From: Biomphalaria glabrata | Lineage: Eukaryota; Mollusca; Gastropoda; Planorbidae | DNA: 64,000 nt | Direction of reading: 5' to 3' | Assembly (NCBI RefSeq): GCF_947242115.1 | Contig: NC_074724.1 | Location: 35,387,005-35,451,004 of the forward strand | Shown: piece after piece, positions 1 through 31,540 of the stretch | Layout: each line of letters starts with the position of its first letter | Position numbering within the stretch: the stretch's first letter is position 1 | Made by a program: the position numbers and the translations under genes | The notes under the pieces: generated by a model | Seen by the model: the letters and a program-made list of their open reading frames with translations, nothing else | Databases searched by the model: none | What the model was told of the DNA's origin: nothing

Positions 1-1113
1 GACCAAGGCGGCAGGATGAATGCGCAAGAAAAAAGTCGAATGTCCAGCGCAGGAAATAAAAAACGAACCATGACTTCACATTCTGACAGGCAAAGAACAA
101 GCAATTATGATGTTGGGCATACACTTCGCCCAGAAGGTGATGGGCGTACACTTCGCCCAGAAGGTGATGGGCGTACACTTGGCTCAGAAGGTGATGGGCG
201 TACACTTGGCTCAGAAGGTGATGGGCGTACACTTGGCTCAGAAGTTGATGGGCGTACACTTGGCTCAGAAAGTGATGGGCGTACACTTGGCTCAGAAGGT
301 GATGGGCGTACACTTGGCTCAGAAGGTGATGGGCGTACACTTGGCTCAGAAGGTGATGGGCGTACACTTGGCTCAGAAGGTGATGGGCGTACACTTGGCT
401 CAGAAAGTGATGGGCGTACACTTGGCTCAGAAAGTGATGGGCGTACACTTGGCTCAGAAGGTGATGGGCGTACACTTCGCCCAGAAGGTGATGGGCGTAC
501 ACTTGGCTCAGAAGGTGATGGGCGTACACTTGGCTCAGAAGGTGATGGGCGTACACTTGGCTCTGAAGGTGATGGGCGTACACTTGGCTCAAAAGGTGAT
601 TGGAGAAGCTTAGAAAGTGAAGGGCGCAAATTAAGTCCAGACAATATTCGCACCTCAATGATTCGAAAACAGGATTCAGAATATAAAGGGTATAAATTTG
701 CTTCAGAAAATGACGACCAAACAATTGATTCGGGCTACAAATGGCATACATTTGCTTCAGAAGATGAAGGGCAGACAGTTGACTCAGATGATAAAGGGCA
801 AACAGTTCATCCAGATGACGAAGGCCGGACAGCTACATCAAGAGATAAAGGGCATACAGTTGATTTTAAAAACAAAGATCTTACAGTTAATTTAAAGGAC
901 GAAAGTCTTACAGTTATATCTGATTCTACAAATGATGGGCGTACAATAAGCCCAGAAGGGCTTGTGTATGTCAGTGTTATAATAAACCCCGACACTAAGA
1001 AACCGGAAGTAACTGCAACTCGACACAGCAAAGCTCCTTACGAATCAGTCGAATACGCGAGCATTAATTATTCGGCAACTCTTGAAGCGAAAGTTGACGA
1101 TGAAAAGGAATAA
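1..1113 (+). CDS. Last coding exon (5' end outside window): repeat-rich acidic tail with two ITIM-like motifs
   Basis: The reading frame is open from base 1 and ends at TAA 1111-1113; the first in-frame ATG is at 16, but the open frame above it suggests an exon entered from outside the window. Residue numbers count from that ATG (365 residues). Residues about 32-195 are 18 copies of a 9-residue unit (GRTLGSEGD, with RPEGD and SESD variants). Residues about 220-315 hold older, diverged versions of the same unit (GQTVDSDDK, GHTVDFKNK). The last 50 residues are non-repetitive and carry LVYVSV (Tyr318) and VEYASI (Tyr347), both fitting the ITIM pattern (I/V/L/S)xYxx(I/V/L). No signal peptide or membrane segment is present here. 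In known receptors such tyrosines recruit SH2 phosphatases from the cytoplasmic side, so I infer a receptor tail. It could instead be a secreted or scaffold protein with chance motifs. The coding call is firmer than the function. Confidence 0.6.
   Translation, partial: DQGGRMNAQEKSRMSSAGNKKRTMTSHSDRQRTSNYDVGHTLRPEGDGRTLRPEGDGRTLGSEGDGRTLGSEGDGRTLGSEVDGRTLGSESDGRTLGSEGDGRTLGSEGDGRTLGSEGDGRTLGSEGDGRTLGSESDGRTLGSESDGRTLGSEGDGRTLRPEGDGRTLGSEGDGRTLGSEGDGRTLGSEGDGRTLGSKGDWRSLESEGRKLSPDNIRTSMIRKQDSEYKGYKFASENDDQTIDSGYKWHTFASEDEGQTVDSDDKGQTVHPDDEGRTATSRDKGHTVDFKNKDLTVNLKDESLTVISDSTNDGRTISPEGLVYVSVIINPDTKKPEVTATRHSKAPYESVEYASINYSATLEAKVDDEKE
112..602 (+). repeat. Coding minisatellite, 27-bp unit, 18 copies
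   Basis: Eighteen nearly identical 27-bp units encode the 9-residue repeat of the exon above. The unit length is a multiple of three and contains no stop in either of two other frames, so long shadow frames appear on both strands; these are not genes. Variants differ mainly at CGCCCA versus GGCTCA and at GGT/AGT/GTT, which suggests recent copying and homogenisation. Confidence 0.95.
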
Positions 1114-1330
1114 AAGACTTGCCGTTATTGGATGTTTATTTATAGTTTGGGATATTTCCGATTTTACTGTTGACGTACTTTATCTTGTGATGTAACTTGA
1201 AAGCTTAAGTTTGTGTTCAATGTATATCTGATTGGGGACAAACTTTTTCCTAATACTGATTTTCTTGATTACATTTTTTTTTTAGTTTGGTTACTGATTA
1301 TCTCTCTTAGTAAAGTAGCAACTATACATA
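1114..1330 (+). other. Likely 3' untranslated region of the upstream gene, then spacer
   Basis: AT-rich sequence follows the stop codon. An AATAAA overlaps the stop region at about 1109-1114, too close to be a convincing polyadenylation signal on its own. Nothing else is recognisable before the LINE fragment. Confidence 0.3.
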
Positions 1331-1334
1331 AAAC

Positions 1335-1620
1335 ACTGAACCATAATCTTCAAATACAAAAACAAACTTTAATAAAATACTCTGAAAGACACAAAGATAA
1401 AGGCACATTCCTCGTCCCATATGCTAGGACAAATTTGTACAAACACTCCTTCTTCCCTAGTGCTATTAGAGCATGGAATGGGTTGCCTGAGCTAGCCAGG
1501 AAAACCAGTGACTTGGCAGAATTTAAGTCATTGGTTAATATGCATGACTAAATGCATGACGCGTAGGACGTAATCATCTTCTTTTTTGAAGTAACGTCTG
1601 TATTATATAAGATAAGATAG
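1335..1620 (+). mobile_element. LINE 3' fragment (family with ataagataag tail)
   Basis: The plus strand encodes a typical end of a non-LTR reverse transcriptase: an R-K-rich stretch, then FLVPYARTNLYKHSFFPSA, a WNGLPELA motif and an FKSLV end, then a short 3' UTR finishing in a GATAA microsatellite. Four or more other fragments of this family lie in the window (17357, 42938, 48712, 54826). 5'-truncated, as is usual for LINEs. The clade is not assigned; CR1/Jockey-like is possible. Confidence 0.75.
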
Positions 1621-1639
1621 TTTAGTCTCAGTCGATTTC

Positions 1640-1745
1640 AATATATATATATATATATATATATTTCTTCTCTCTCTGTCTCTGTCTCTCTCTCTCTCTT
1701 TCTCTCTCTGTCTCTGTCTCTCTCTCTCTTTCTCTCTCTCTCTCA
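1640..1745. repeat. (TA)n followed by TC-rich simple repeat
   Basis: A TA run of about 24 bases is followed by about 80 bases of CT/GT-rich simple sequence. Confidence 0.9.
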
Positions 1746-2490
1746 TCTTTAGGCACGTAATGAAATTGATGTTTGCGATGAGGAAATGGCGGACGGAAAA
1801 ATCACGTTTTCGGCCTATCGTCCTCTTATCCTGTTTTTATCTTTTTAAAAATCTGCCAGAGCCCTTCTCTAAGAGGAAACTACTGAAGTAGCGTGTGAAG
1901 GCAAATGTGAATAAAATGTCATTTATTTATTAACTTTAAAGCAGTTAATATCAGATCGTTAATTTTATAACTAGCATGCAAAACATATGTCAAATAAATT
2001 AACAATGATTACGCAAAAAAAGGGAAATCTTATTGTCATGACCTTCTATGAAACCCCAAGAATAGTGTCCCTTTTTTAAGTTATTGAATATTGGGGAAAA
2101 CTATTTTTAGGATTAATTATAAATTTAGTTGTTTTTTTTATATAAATATTATTATTATTGAATTCACTAAAAAAAATCAATAAGGCTTGTTCTTTCTAAG
2201 TCTGACAATGTTAGAAATGTCATGGAATTTTACAGGAATATTGAATTGCTGTCATATCTCTGTTGTCCTTCCAATGTTGACATTCTTTATACTGAAGACA
2301 ATATTGTAATCAATTTTTTTCCTTGTAACTCAATTTTTAACATCAGTAGCAGATGTTTGAAAATACATTTATATTTTTTTAAATTAAATTTTCAGTCTAG
2401 AAGTGAATCGCCATTTCTTCATAGATCATTGTTAGATGAATTGCATAGACATTGATGTCTTTAAAAAGTAATAAATTTATTAACAAACAA
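1746..2490. other. AT-rich spacer, nothing recognised
   Basis: Short open frames only, without coding character or repeat similarity that I can see. The stretch 2222-2455 is open on the plus strand but is AT-driven. Confidence 0.5.
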
Positions 2491-2838
2491 GATAATAATA
2501 AGGCTTGTCCTCGAGTCCGAAGATTAGTTAGGAATGCAGTATTTCCAGTGGCTGCGCAGCCCCATCTGTGACCTACATTCTTTGCCACATCCAGGGCAAG
2601 CATAACTATTGTCCGCAGGTGGTCGATTTAGATTTTCTTTTCGCCGTCTGCGTTTGTCCTCGGCAGCAGATTTTCTTTTGGTCTCAAATATGTATCTGAG
2701 ATCGTAAAACCATTTAAAACAGATTCTCAATAATAGAGAAAATGTTTCATTCAATGAAAGTGAATTTCTTTCCTTGCCTACCATGTTAAACAATTTTTTT
2801 TTAGCCTGCTTTAAGTCATCGCTAACCCAAGAATCCAC
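2490..2838 (-). mobile_element. LINE 3' fragment encoding a C-terminal zinc finger
   Basis: The minus strand encodes a 104-residue open end that finishes with CPGCGKECRSQMGLRSH, the CxxCxxxCxSxxGLxSHxxxC finger at the end of many invertebrate LINE ORF2 proteins, after a basic KRRRRKE stretch. The 3' tip (aaggcttgtcctcgagtccgaag) recurs near 52757 as part of the same family's 3' UTR. 5'-truncated. Confidence 0.7.
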
Positions 2839-2864
2839 CTGTTTCTCACGAACATTTCAAAAGT

Positions 2865-3205
2865 TGTACTAAATAGAGAGGGTTTGTGTCTAGTGTTGTG
2901 AGCTAATCTCATCTGACTTCGATTCTATCTCAATTATTACTTCACATTAACCACAGAGCCTTACAAGTTACAAATGTACTTAATAACGTCGTCCACTTGT
3001 ATGACATGACACTTTATTTATCCATGGGAAATCTGTCCAGTCTTCATAAACGTATCTATTTCTAACTAGTATCTCAAAGAAAACGACTTTCATACTAACG
3101 CCATGTTGCTCTCTTGTTCGCCTAGTGTACTACGTCACTCGTCTGTCTGACTACGTCACTACTTTGTCTAACAAAACTAACATACTCTCTAATCTTGTAC
3201 ATAAC
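2865..3205 (-). repeat. Diverged copy of the ~310-bp repeat seen at 24705 and 25692
   Basis: Read on the minus strand, this stretch carries the marks of the unit near 25 kb: a TGACGTAGT...AGACAGACGA...TGACGTAG block, AGGCGAACAAG, then CAGA..TTCCCA.GGATA and GCTCTGTGGTTAATG. It is not interrupted by a hAT element here, so it shows the unit's continuous form. The type is unknown; a solo LTR or another short dispersed element would fit. Confidence 0.5.
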
Positions 3206-3685
3206 AATAGTAGTTCAAGCGTGTTTAAAATTTCTTGCTTTGGATTTATTTAATCGCAGTTGTAATATTATTCGTTGTTATATCGATAACTGGCCATATA
3301 TTACTTGTGTGCTGTTTATACCCTTTTGCGTATTACAAATGTAGTCACTAATATAGTGTATTAAAATAATAATGTTATAAGTAAAGCGAATGTGAATGTA
3401 AAGATAGTATAAATAGAGCTATTAAAATAGCTAATCAACCTAAATCCATTTTTTGATAAAACCATTGGCTTGTTAGTTTATATATATTTAAATCTAGATC
3501 TAGCGTCTAGATACTATTATAAGGGATATAGGTCTATATATTATCTGTCGTACTTGACATATGTTTTTAGTTTAAATTGAGTTATCTCTCTTGAGGGCTT
3601 AAAAATCCAGTGTGGAAATTTTAAATTACATTTAGAAAAAAACAAACAACAAACGATCAAGTAATTATTTACCAAAAATAACCCC
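3206..3685. other. AT-rich spacer, nothing recognised
   Basis: No coding frame or repeat was identified. Several TCTAGAT-like short words recur by chance in AT-rich DNA. Confidence 0.45.
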
Positions 3686-3689
3686 TTCA

Positions 3690-3810
3690 CTCCCCCCTGC
3701 CCCCCCCCCCACACCATTCCTTTCACAACTAGTCCAGCCAGTGATAGGATCATAGCGCTGTGAGAAAGCTAAAAGCTAAACAAAAAAAATCATTAAAAAT
3801 ATTTCTAATC
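3690..3810 (+). repeat. Dispersed repeat I, copy 1 (tgataggatca...agcgc)
   Basis: Shares ACTAGTCCAGCCAGTGATAG, then GGATCATAGCGC..TGAGAAA.CTAAAAGC, with copies at 17872 and, more weakly, 41085. No open frame. The element type is unknown. Confidence 0.5.
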
Positions 3811-4735
3811 GCACATATTTATTATGCCTAGGTCAATCATACATATAACTACACGAGTGATCCAAGCTACTTGAAACAATTATTGTTTGTTTGTTGTTTT
3901 TTTTTCAATTTATGATTTTCTTTTTTTTTTTTTTTATATAGACATACATTACCCGCGGCCCGCGGGTCTTAATTTGCGTATCACTGTCGATGTAGTCACT
4001 GGGGGTGTTTTGGATACCATTAAACGAAAAAGTAATGCTATAAGAAAGCGTATGCGTGAATTTAAAAAATAGTATGAATGGGGCTATCAGATAGATTTAT
4101 TGGTCTCTCTATATCATTCTAACTTTTTTGGTGGATGAAAGAAAGAATTGTGTAGATTTGCAAACAATTAGCTTTATCCAAGTTAGCCGCTGGTCAGTTC
4201 GAAACGCAGACTGCAATAACGTATTTTAAAAGCAACGGAACTAATTGAATTCGCCCTGAACAAAGTACATTGCCAACGTACTGTTGCTACTACATCCTTT
4301 ACTGGTAGTCTTAAATGGTTAAAAAGTAAAGTAAGTCAGATGAATGCAATACAAGTTTGTTAAAAAGTTATCCGGAGGATCAAGGTGCTCTCGAAATATG
4401 AACGCATTAAAAAAAAAGGATTTATTTGATAGTGGTGTACCATGTTATTTGTCAAAATAGGAGGAACCCTCGAGTGTTATAAAGAGACAACTGTTGAGCT
4501 GTTCTGGGCATATTGTTAGACACGTCTCACTGTCTAATCATCAGTCACGATGCAGAAGGTATTAAAATACAAAGAAAGCTAGAGAAACGACATGCAAACA
4601 TTGAAATGGCCCATCTCTTGATTTTTTTACAAAGAATATTTATATTCAGACCACAATTATTAATTTATTCGGTTATCGTGGCACATCTGCTCATTTAGTA
4701 CAAAAATGATAAGAAAAAGTAAAAAAAAAATAATT
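3811..4735. other. AT-rich spacer, no gene supported
   Basis: A small frame at 3887-4072 ends in a lysine/arginine-rich stretch (KRKSNAIRKRMREFKK) but lacks other support. The rest is AT-rich with nothing recognised. Confidence 0.4.
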
Positions 4736-4736
4736 T

Positions 4737-4805
4737 CTCTCTCGGTGAGATTTGAACCCACTACGTTAAGACTCCAAAAGCCAACACTCTACGTCATTGC
4801 TACGT
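4737..4805 (-). repeat. tRNA-like head, probable SINE fragment
   Basis: On the minus strand a B-box-like GGTTCAAATCTC follows a weak A-box region. The segment lacks a complete cloverleaf by eye, so a tRNA-derived repeat is more likely than a working tRNA gene. Confidence 0.4.
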
Positions 4806-5145
4806 AGCTGATATCTAAATTGTAAAATTTAGGTTATAAAAACATTTCACTTTTATTTTATTTTCGAAAGATAAATCTACAAAGTGTATTCTGATTTATT
4901 TCACAAATATTCCGTCAATTTTGTACAATTTATAAAAATCAAAACAATTTATATCCTATAAAACAGTATTTAAAAGAGTAAAGGCAATATTTCATATTTT
5001 TATAATGTTAACCTTTACAATGATTAATCTACTAATATTTATGTAAATCAAAAATAGTCAGTTGGTTAAAAAATGCTTTAATTTTTACAGTTACGCTAGG
5101 AAGGCCATATATACTGTCAGAGGGACGCTGGTGATGTTTTAAATT
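4806..5145. other. AT-rich spacer
   Basis: Nothing recognised. Confidence 0.5.
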
Positions 5146-5150
5146 TCTAG

Positions 5151-5444
5151 ATGGAAAGCAGCAAGTCTCTGCTGACTACATCTCTCATAATCGTTGAAAA
5201 ATCTCCATTTAAGAATGCTATTCGCCAGAGTTTAAACTGGGAAAAGCCCAAATACCCTTTGCAAGATTTTGATAGCTCCTTAAATGATTTATATGCCACT
5301 TGGAGCATCCTTGTTCTGCTTGGCCGTTTTAGTGCAGATGACTGTGATAGTATTAAATCTGAATTTAAACAATCACACATTTCCATTTTAATCACAATTA
5401 CTGTTGACTCCGAGTTCTTTAGTGTCAACTCTGAAATACTTTAA
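5151..5444 (+). mobile_element. Transposase-like C-terminal fragment (hAT-type, tentative)
   Basis: A 97-residue plus-strand frame contains SPFKNAIRQSLNW, a central helix-like stretch and GRFSADDCDSIKSEFKQ, then SEFFSVNSEIL. This resembles the conserved region near the hAT-dimerisation end of transposon-related proteins in invertebrates, where FS-N-S motifs and S-P-L-K-N...D-P...C-D-x-I patterns occur. That similarity is from memory. A minus-strand frame of the same length is a shadow. No terminal repeats were found. Confidence 0.4.
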
Positions 5445-5619
5445 ATACTTTTTTTTAGCCAAATTGTGAACAATAAATTTTCTAAACTCTGGACAGTGAT
5501 GACAGAAATGTATATCATTTGTTTGGTAATTTTATTATTTAACATAAATTAATCAACTTTGACTATTGTTATTTTTTTTTTGGCGCGAATTTTATGTCCT
5601 GGAATTTTAAAATACTTCT

Positions 5620-5892
5620 TGTGGCGCGGTGGCTGAGTGATAAGGCGCTTGGCTTCCGAACTCAGGATCCTGAGTTCGAATCCTAGTGAAGACTGAGCTT
5701 TTTAATTTCGGGATCTTTGGGCGCCTCTGAGTCCACCCAGCTCTACATGGGTACCTGACAATAGTTAGGGAAAAGTAAATGCAGTTTGGTCGTTGTGCTG
5801 GCCACATAACACCCTCGTTAACCGTAGGCCATAGAAACAGATGACCTTTACATTATTTGCCCTTTAGACTACAAGGTCTGAAAGGGGAAACC
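5620..5892 (+). mobile_element. tRNA-derived SINE, family B, full-length copy
   Basis: The head carries an A-box-like TGGCTGAGTGATAAGGCGC and a B-box GAGTTCGAATCC. The body has the family marks GAGTCCACCCAGCTCTACA, GGGTACCTGAC, GTTGTGCTGGCCACAT, GTTAACC and AAACAGATGACCTTTAC, and the end is AAGGTCTGAAAGGGG with a T-rich tail. Five more copies lie at 47161(-), 47636(+), 51131(-), 51781(+) and 57472(+). Confidence 0.9.
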
Positions 5893-5899
5893 TTTTTTT

Positions 5900-6630
5900 T
5901 TTTCCTTTTTTTACTATAAGTCATTCTTGTCACAGGTTGTTAAAGATGTACGGTTTAAAGGGACGATTGGTGCAATTAATAAATCCACTGGCGCGTAGTG
6001 CACTTGAGTTGCTTCCTGTGCATGTTGTATATATATATATAATAAATGTTGGTATAAGCCTGCACTGCCTACATTGCACAAATGTATAATCTTAAACTAA
6101 AAACCAAATTTAATTTTATTCTTATTCTAAGAAGTTGACTCATTTAAATCACCATAGCCAAATATAAACAGAGACGGACGATCAAGATAAACAATTTTTT
6201 TTTCAAAGACAGAACCTTCATTATTAAGCTGCAAATATAACAAAATAATTTAAAAAAAAAAAAACCATGACACCGTCAGCTGAATGAGTGTGGCAAAAAA
6301 TGTGTTTATGCGGATACACTTAGTTCAACCCTACTACTTATATCACTTGCACAATTCTATCCAAACCCAATACGGGACACCCACTACTTACACACTGAGT
6401 GAGACCAGGAAGTCTGTCTCAAATATAGCGAGTTAGCCTTAAGTGAGCATAAGCGGACTCCAGGCATCAAATTAAAAGCTTAACAGTAAAGCTGAGTTTG
6501 GGCATAGGCCTACGTCCTAACACTGAATCAGTCCTACACAACCATTAATACTAAAGTGAATTAAGAAAAACATTTTTTTGAAAATCCTTTTTTTTAAAAA
6601 AAAAGAAAATATCTTCTTTATATATGTTAC
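5900..6630. other. AT-rich spacer
   Basis: Nothing recognised apart from a short TA run near 6030. Confidence 0.5.
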
Positions 6631-6632
6631 AG

Positions 6633-6835
6633 CAGCGGTTCTCAACCTTTTAAACTTGGCGACCCCTTTTTACAATACCTCACTCTGCCGCGACCCCCCC
6701 CCACACACACACACACACATGCAGCAATAGAAGAGTAGACAATACTAATCCATATTTTCGATGGTCTTAGGCGACCCCTTGCAAATGGCAAATCGACTCC
6801 CAAGGGGGTCGCGAACCACATGTTGAGAACCCCTG
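6633..6835. mobile_element. hAT MITE, family F (ggttctcaacc ends), copy 1
   Basis: A 203-bp element with inverted ends CAGCGGTTCTCAACC and GTTGAGAACCCCTG, and internal GGCGACCCC / GGGGGTCGCG near-inverted blocks. It is flanked by tgttacag (6625-6632) and tgttagag (6836-6843), an 8-bp target duplication with one mismatch. That is the hAT signature. Non-autonomous. Confidence 0.9.
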
Positions 6836-6843
6836 TGTTAGAG

Positions 6844-7955
6844 AATATAGAACGATATTACTAATTCTTGACATGTATTAAAATCATATCTCCATATAAC
6901 TCGTATCTTTGTGGAAAACTTCTTTGTAAGTGCCATTATACTTCTGTCTTGGACCCGGAACTTGAAAACTGCTTAAACGAATTTCGTATACATTTTACAG
7001 TTGCTGTACATTGTTGTGAATAAAATTACTTTTTTTTTCTTTGGCCACACGTTAAACAAGAAATAAATGTACATTTTACGAGAGAACTAGAAAATATCTT
7101 CGTCTTCGGGTATTTCGCATCTAAGAATGATTTGTTCAAGAGTTTAATCACAGACCTATATATACTAAACCTAGACTTGATAACGGAAATCAAATTCTTA
7201 TCAGATAATGATCAGATCAAAAGGAAAGTCTTCCTGAAACTAAGAACATCGATTTTTCTGTGTTGCAAAAGTAATGATCTTTAGTTTTCAAAGTTTTGAA
7301 ATACTGCAATACCATTATGCGGATTTTAAATATGAATCACAAAGCTATTTTTTCACGCGAATCTGTAAAATAAAGTCTTTGCATATTAGTTGACACATGT
7401 GTCGTAGAATAGAAACCATAGATCGTGTTAATTCAAGTCTGCCGATTTTAATCATCTATTGTAAATTAAAATACATATTGATTACCTAGATCGTTCTAGA
7501 CTATGTATCTAAAAATTGCAAAAGAATAATTATAAGACGAGATAGCCTTTATTTTTTGATGTTCAATTACTAGACCTAGATCTGTATCTAGACATTAAAT
7601 TATATGTTACATAGGTTAGGGTTGAAAAAAACCCACTCTACTTCTTATAACTACTATACAAAACAACGCCTTGATTTAACGTTTTAAAGTTTTTCTCTAC
7701 ATTTGTGTGCAGTGTTAGAGGTTTCCATGACCTGACCAGATGTAATATGTCTCAGTGAGTTAAATAAATGAAAGCTAAGCAGCATTTTGCGCATTGTCTT
7801 CTAACACTGAAATCAAAGTAAATCGTTATTACGTAATAGAAAACTTAATATAATTTTATTAACAATATAAACAGATGGGTTACAAATCGAGTAACAATAA
7901 TGTGAGACTATATTCTTCAACAAAACGTCACTCACAACATCACGGATATTGACAA
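6844..7955. other. AT-rich spacer
   Basis: No coding frame or dispersed element was identified over about 1.1 kb. Confidence 0.5.
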
Positions 7956-7956
7956 C

Positions 7957-8036
7957 TTAACTCTTTCACTCCTAACTGACGATGCCAGCGTTGATTCCTC
8001 CAGAATGTGGTAAATAATTACGGAGAGAAAGAGTTA
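7957..8036. mobile_element. TTAA-flanked palindromic mini-MITE, copy 2
   Basis: An 80-bp near-copy of the element at 43733. The left end is TTAACTCTTTCACTCC and the right end GGAGAGAAAGAGTTA, with the same core (ACTGACGAT.CCAGCGTTGATT). The left TTAA is intact and the right one altered. Confidence 0.8.
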
Positions 8037-8240
8037 CTGGCAGAGACAGGGACTCGGAAATCTATGAAGAGCAAACTTGTAACGAGCTCTCTCTGGAACT
8101 GCAAGCCAAACGAAAACTGTCTTGTTACTCCACCACCAAATCAAATGCCACCTGTAACTGCGTTGAATGATGGAGGAAAGGTCTCTCCACAATAGTTCTC
8201 TACAGTCAATGAAAAAGTGTGTCACTAGATGAATTCTAGG

Positions 8241-8884
8241 CAGAGGCGCAGTAATCAAAACATGCGACCGGGGTAAGGTACTTTATTTGCGCCCCCTCAG
8301 CCATTTTCCATAAACATCACATAGAAATATAGGCTTGGTGTGGCGTCCCTTGAGGGTGGTGCCCTGGGCATCGTGACCTCTTGCCAGGGCCGGTCCTACA
8401 GATTGCGGGGCATTATGTGAAACGGATTGCGCGGGGCCTAGTCTGGGTACGGATAAGGATAAATAAGTGAAAAAGTTTAAGATTTTTTGTTAGAAAATGA
8501 ATACGTCTTAGCATTTTATTCTTACTAAGTACTGTTTTTTTTTTATCGCGAGTAGAATTGGCGTTTTCCATATTGAATGACACCCCAAAATGACAATTTT
8601 GTCTATTTTTCCGGACAGTTTTATGAGTTTTCAGGATATTTTAATAATTTCAGGAGATTTTCATGACTTTTTTTCGTATACTTTGCAATTTCAGGAGATT
8701 TCCAGGAACTCCTGGAAAATCAGGAGGCCGAGGAAACCCTGTTAAGTTTAAATGGTTCAATTTAAAAATGTACAACTAGAGTTAGAGCGGGGCCTATGGA
8801 AGTGCGGGGCCCACTGCGGCCGCATAGGCTGCAGTGCCCTAGGACCGGTCCTGCCTCTTGCCCCCCTTCACTACTACGCCTCTG
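8241..8884. mobile_element. hAT MITE, family D, interrupted by a nested MITE
   Basis: Ends CAGAGGCGCAGTAAT and ACTACTACGCCTCTG are imperfect inverted repeats of the GTGGCGTAGC type also seen at 18907 and 35234. The flanks attctagg / attatacc match at 5 of 8 positions only, so the duplication is weak. A family E element is inserted at 8385-8853. Confidence 0.6.
8385..8853. mobile_element. hAT MITE, family E, copy 1 (nested)
   Basis: A 469-bp element with ends CAGGGCCGGTCCTAC and CTAGGACCGGTCCTG, flanked by a perfect 8-bp duplication cctcttgc (8377-8384 and 8854-8861). Its interior has TTTCAGGAGATTT blocks shared in inverted orientation with the copy at 27004. Confidence 0.92.
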
Positions 8885-8889
8885 ATTAT

Positions 8890-9250
8890 ACCAAAAGAGG
8901 CCAATGATGAAGATATTTCACAAAAAGAGAAACATTTACTCAATCAAGATGGAAACATTTTTTAAAAGCTCAATTTCTTTGTGTATTTATAGTACCAAAA
9001 TATCATTCACAAACAGATACAGCCTGCTGATAGAAAGATATTTACGCTCATTGTGTTCCAATTATAAGTGGAAAGGTTGCCCATCCATTTGTTTACAAAC
9101 TCTTCATAATTATGTCACTTGAGAGTTGGTCGCTGGTGTCCTTGAGTCCTGAGTTCCTTAATGTCACATTAAGATATTAGTTTAAAAAAAAAAACATTAC
9201 ATCCTTGTTAAGACCAAGGAGGTGAAAGCCTTTTACAAAATTGCACTCCG
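8890..9250. other. Spacer upstream of the lectin receptor gene
   Basis: A short open frame at 8904-9122 has no recognisable features. No repeat was identified. Confidence 0.4.
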
Positions 9251-9257
9251 GCAAACT

Positions 9258-9265
9258 TATAAATA
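9258..9265 (+). promoter_or_regulatory. TATA-like box of the lectin receptor gene
   Basis: TATAAATA lies 90 bases before the proposed start codon at 9355, which would leave a 5' leader of roughly 60-65 bases. AT-rich DNA makes chance matches common. Confidence 0.3.
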
Positions 9266-9319
9266 CTCATTTTGGAAATATCTGCAATTGAAAAATGATT
9301 GCAGGACTTAACTGACTGC

Positions 9320-9337
9320 ATGATTGAAAAAGTGTGA
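9320..9337 (+). other. Small upstream reading frame (5 codons) in the presumed leader
   Basis: ATG ATT GAA AAA GTG TGA precedes the main ATG by 17 bases, out of frame with it. If the transcript starts near the TATA-like box, this could reduce translation of the main frame. Confidence 0.3.
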
Positions 9338-9354
9338 TACATTCTATTACAATA

Positions 9355-31473
<22,119 letters not shown>

Positions 31474-31540
31474 GTATGTACTCTTATTGTCTCTTTTATT
31501 CTCTTACAATGTATCACTTATAATCTATTTAGATAATTAC

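Noticed and set aside
105-653. Long minus-strand frame rich in RPSPSEPSV repeats
   Set aside because: Shadow of the 27-bp coding array; no other coding support on that strand.
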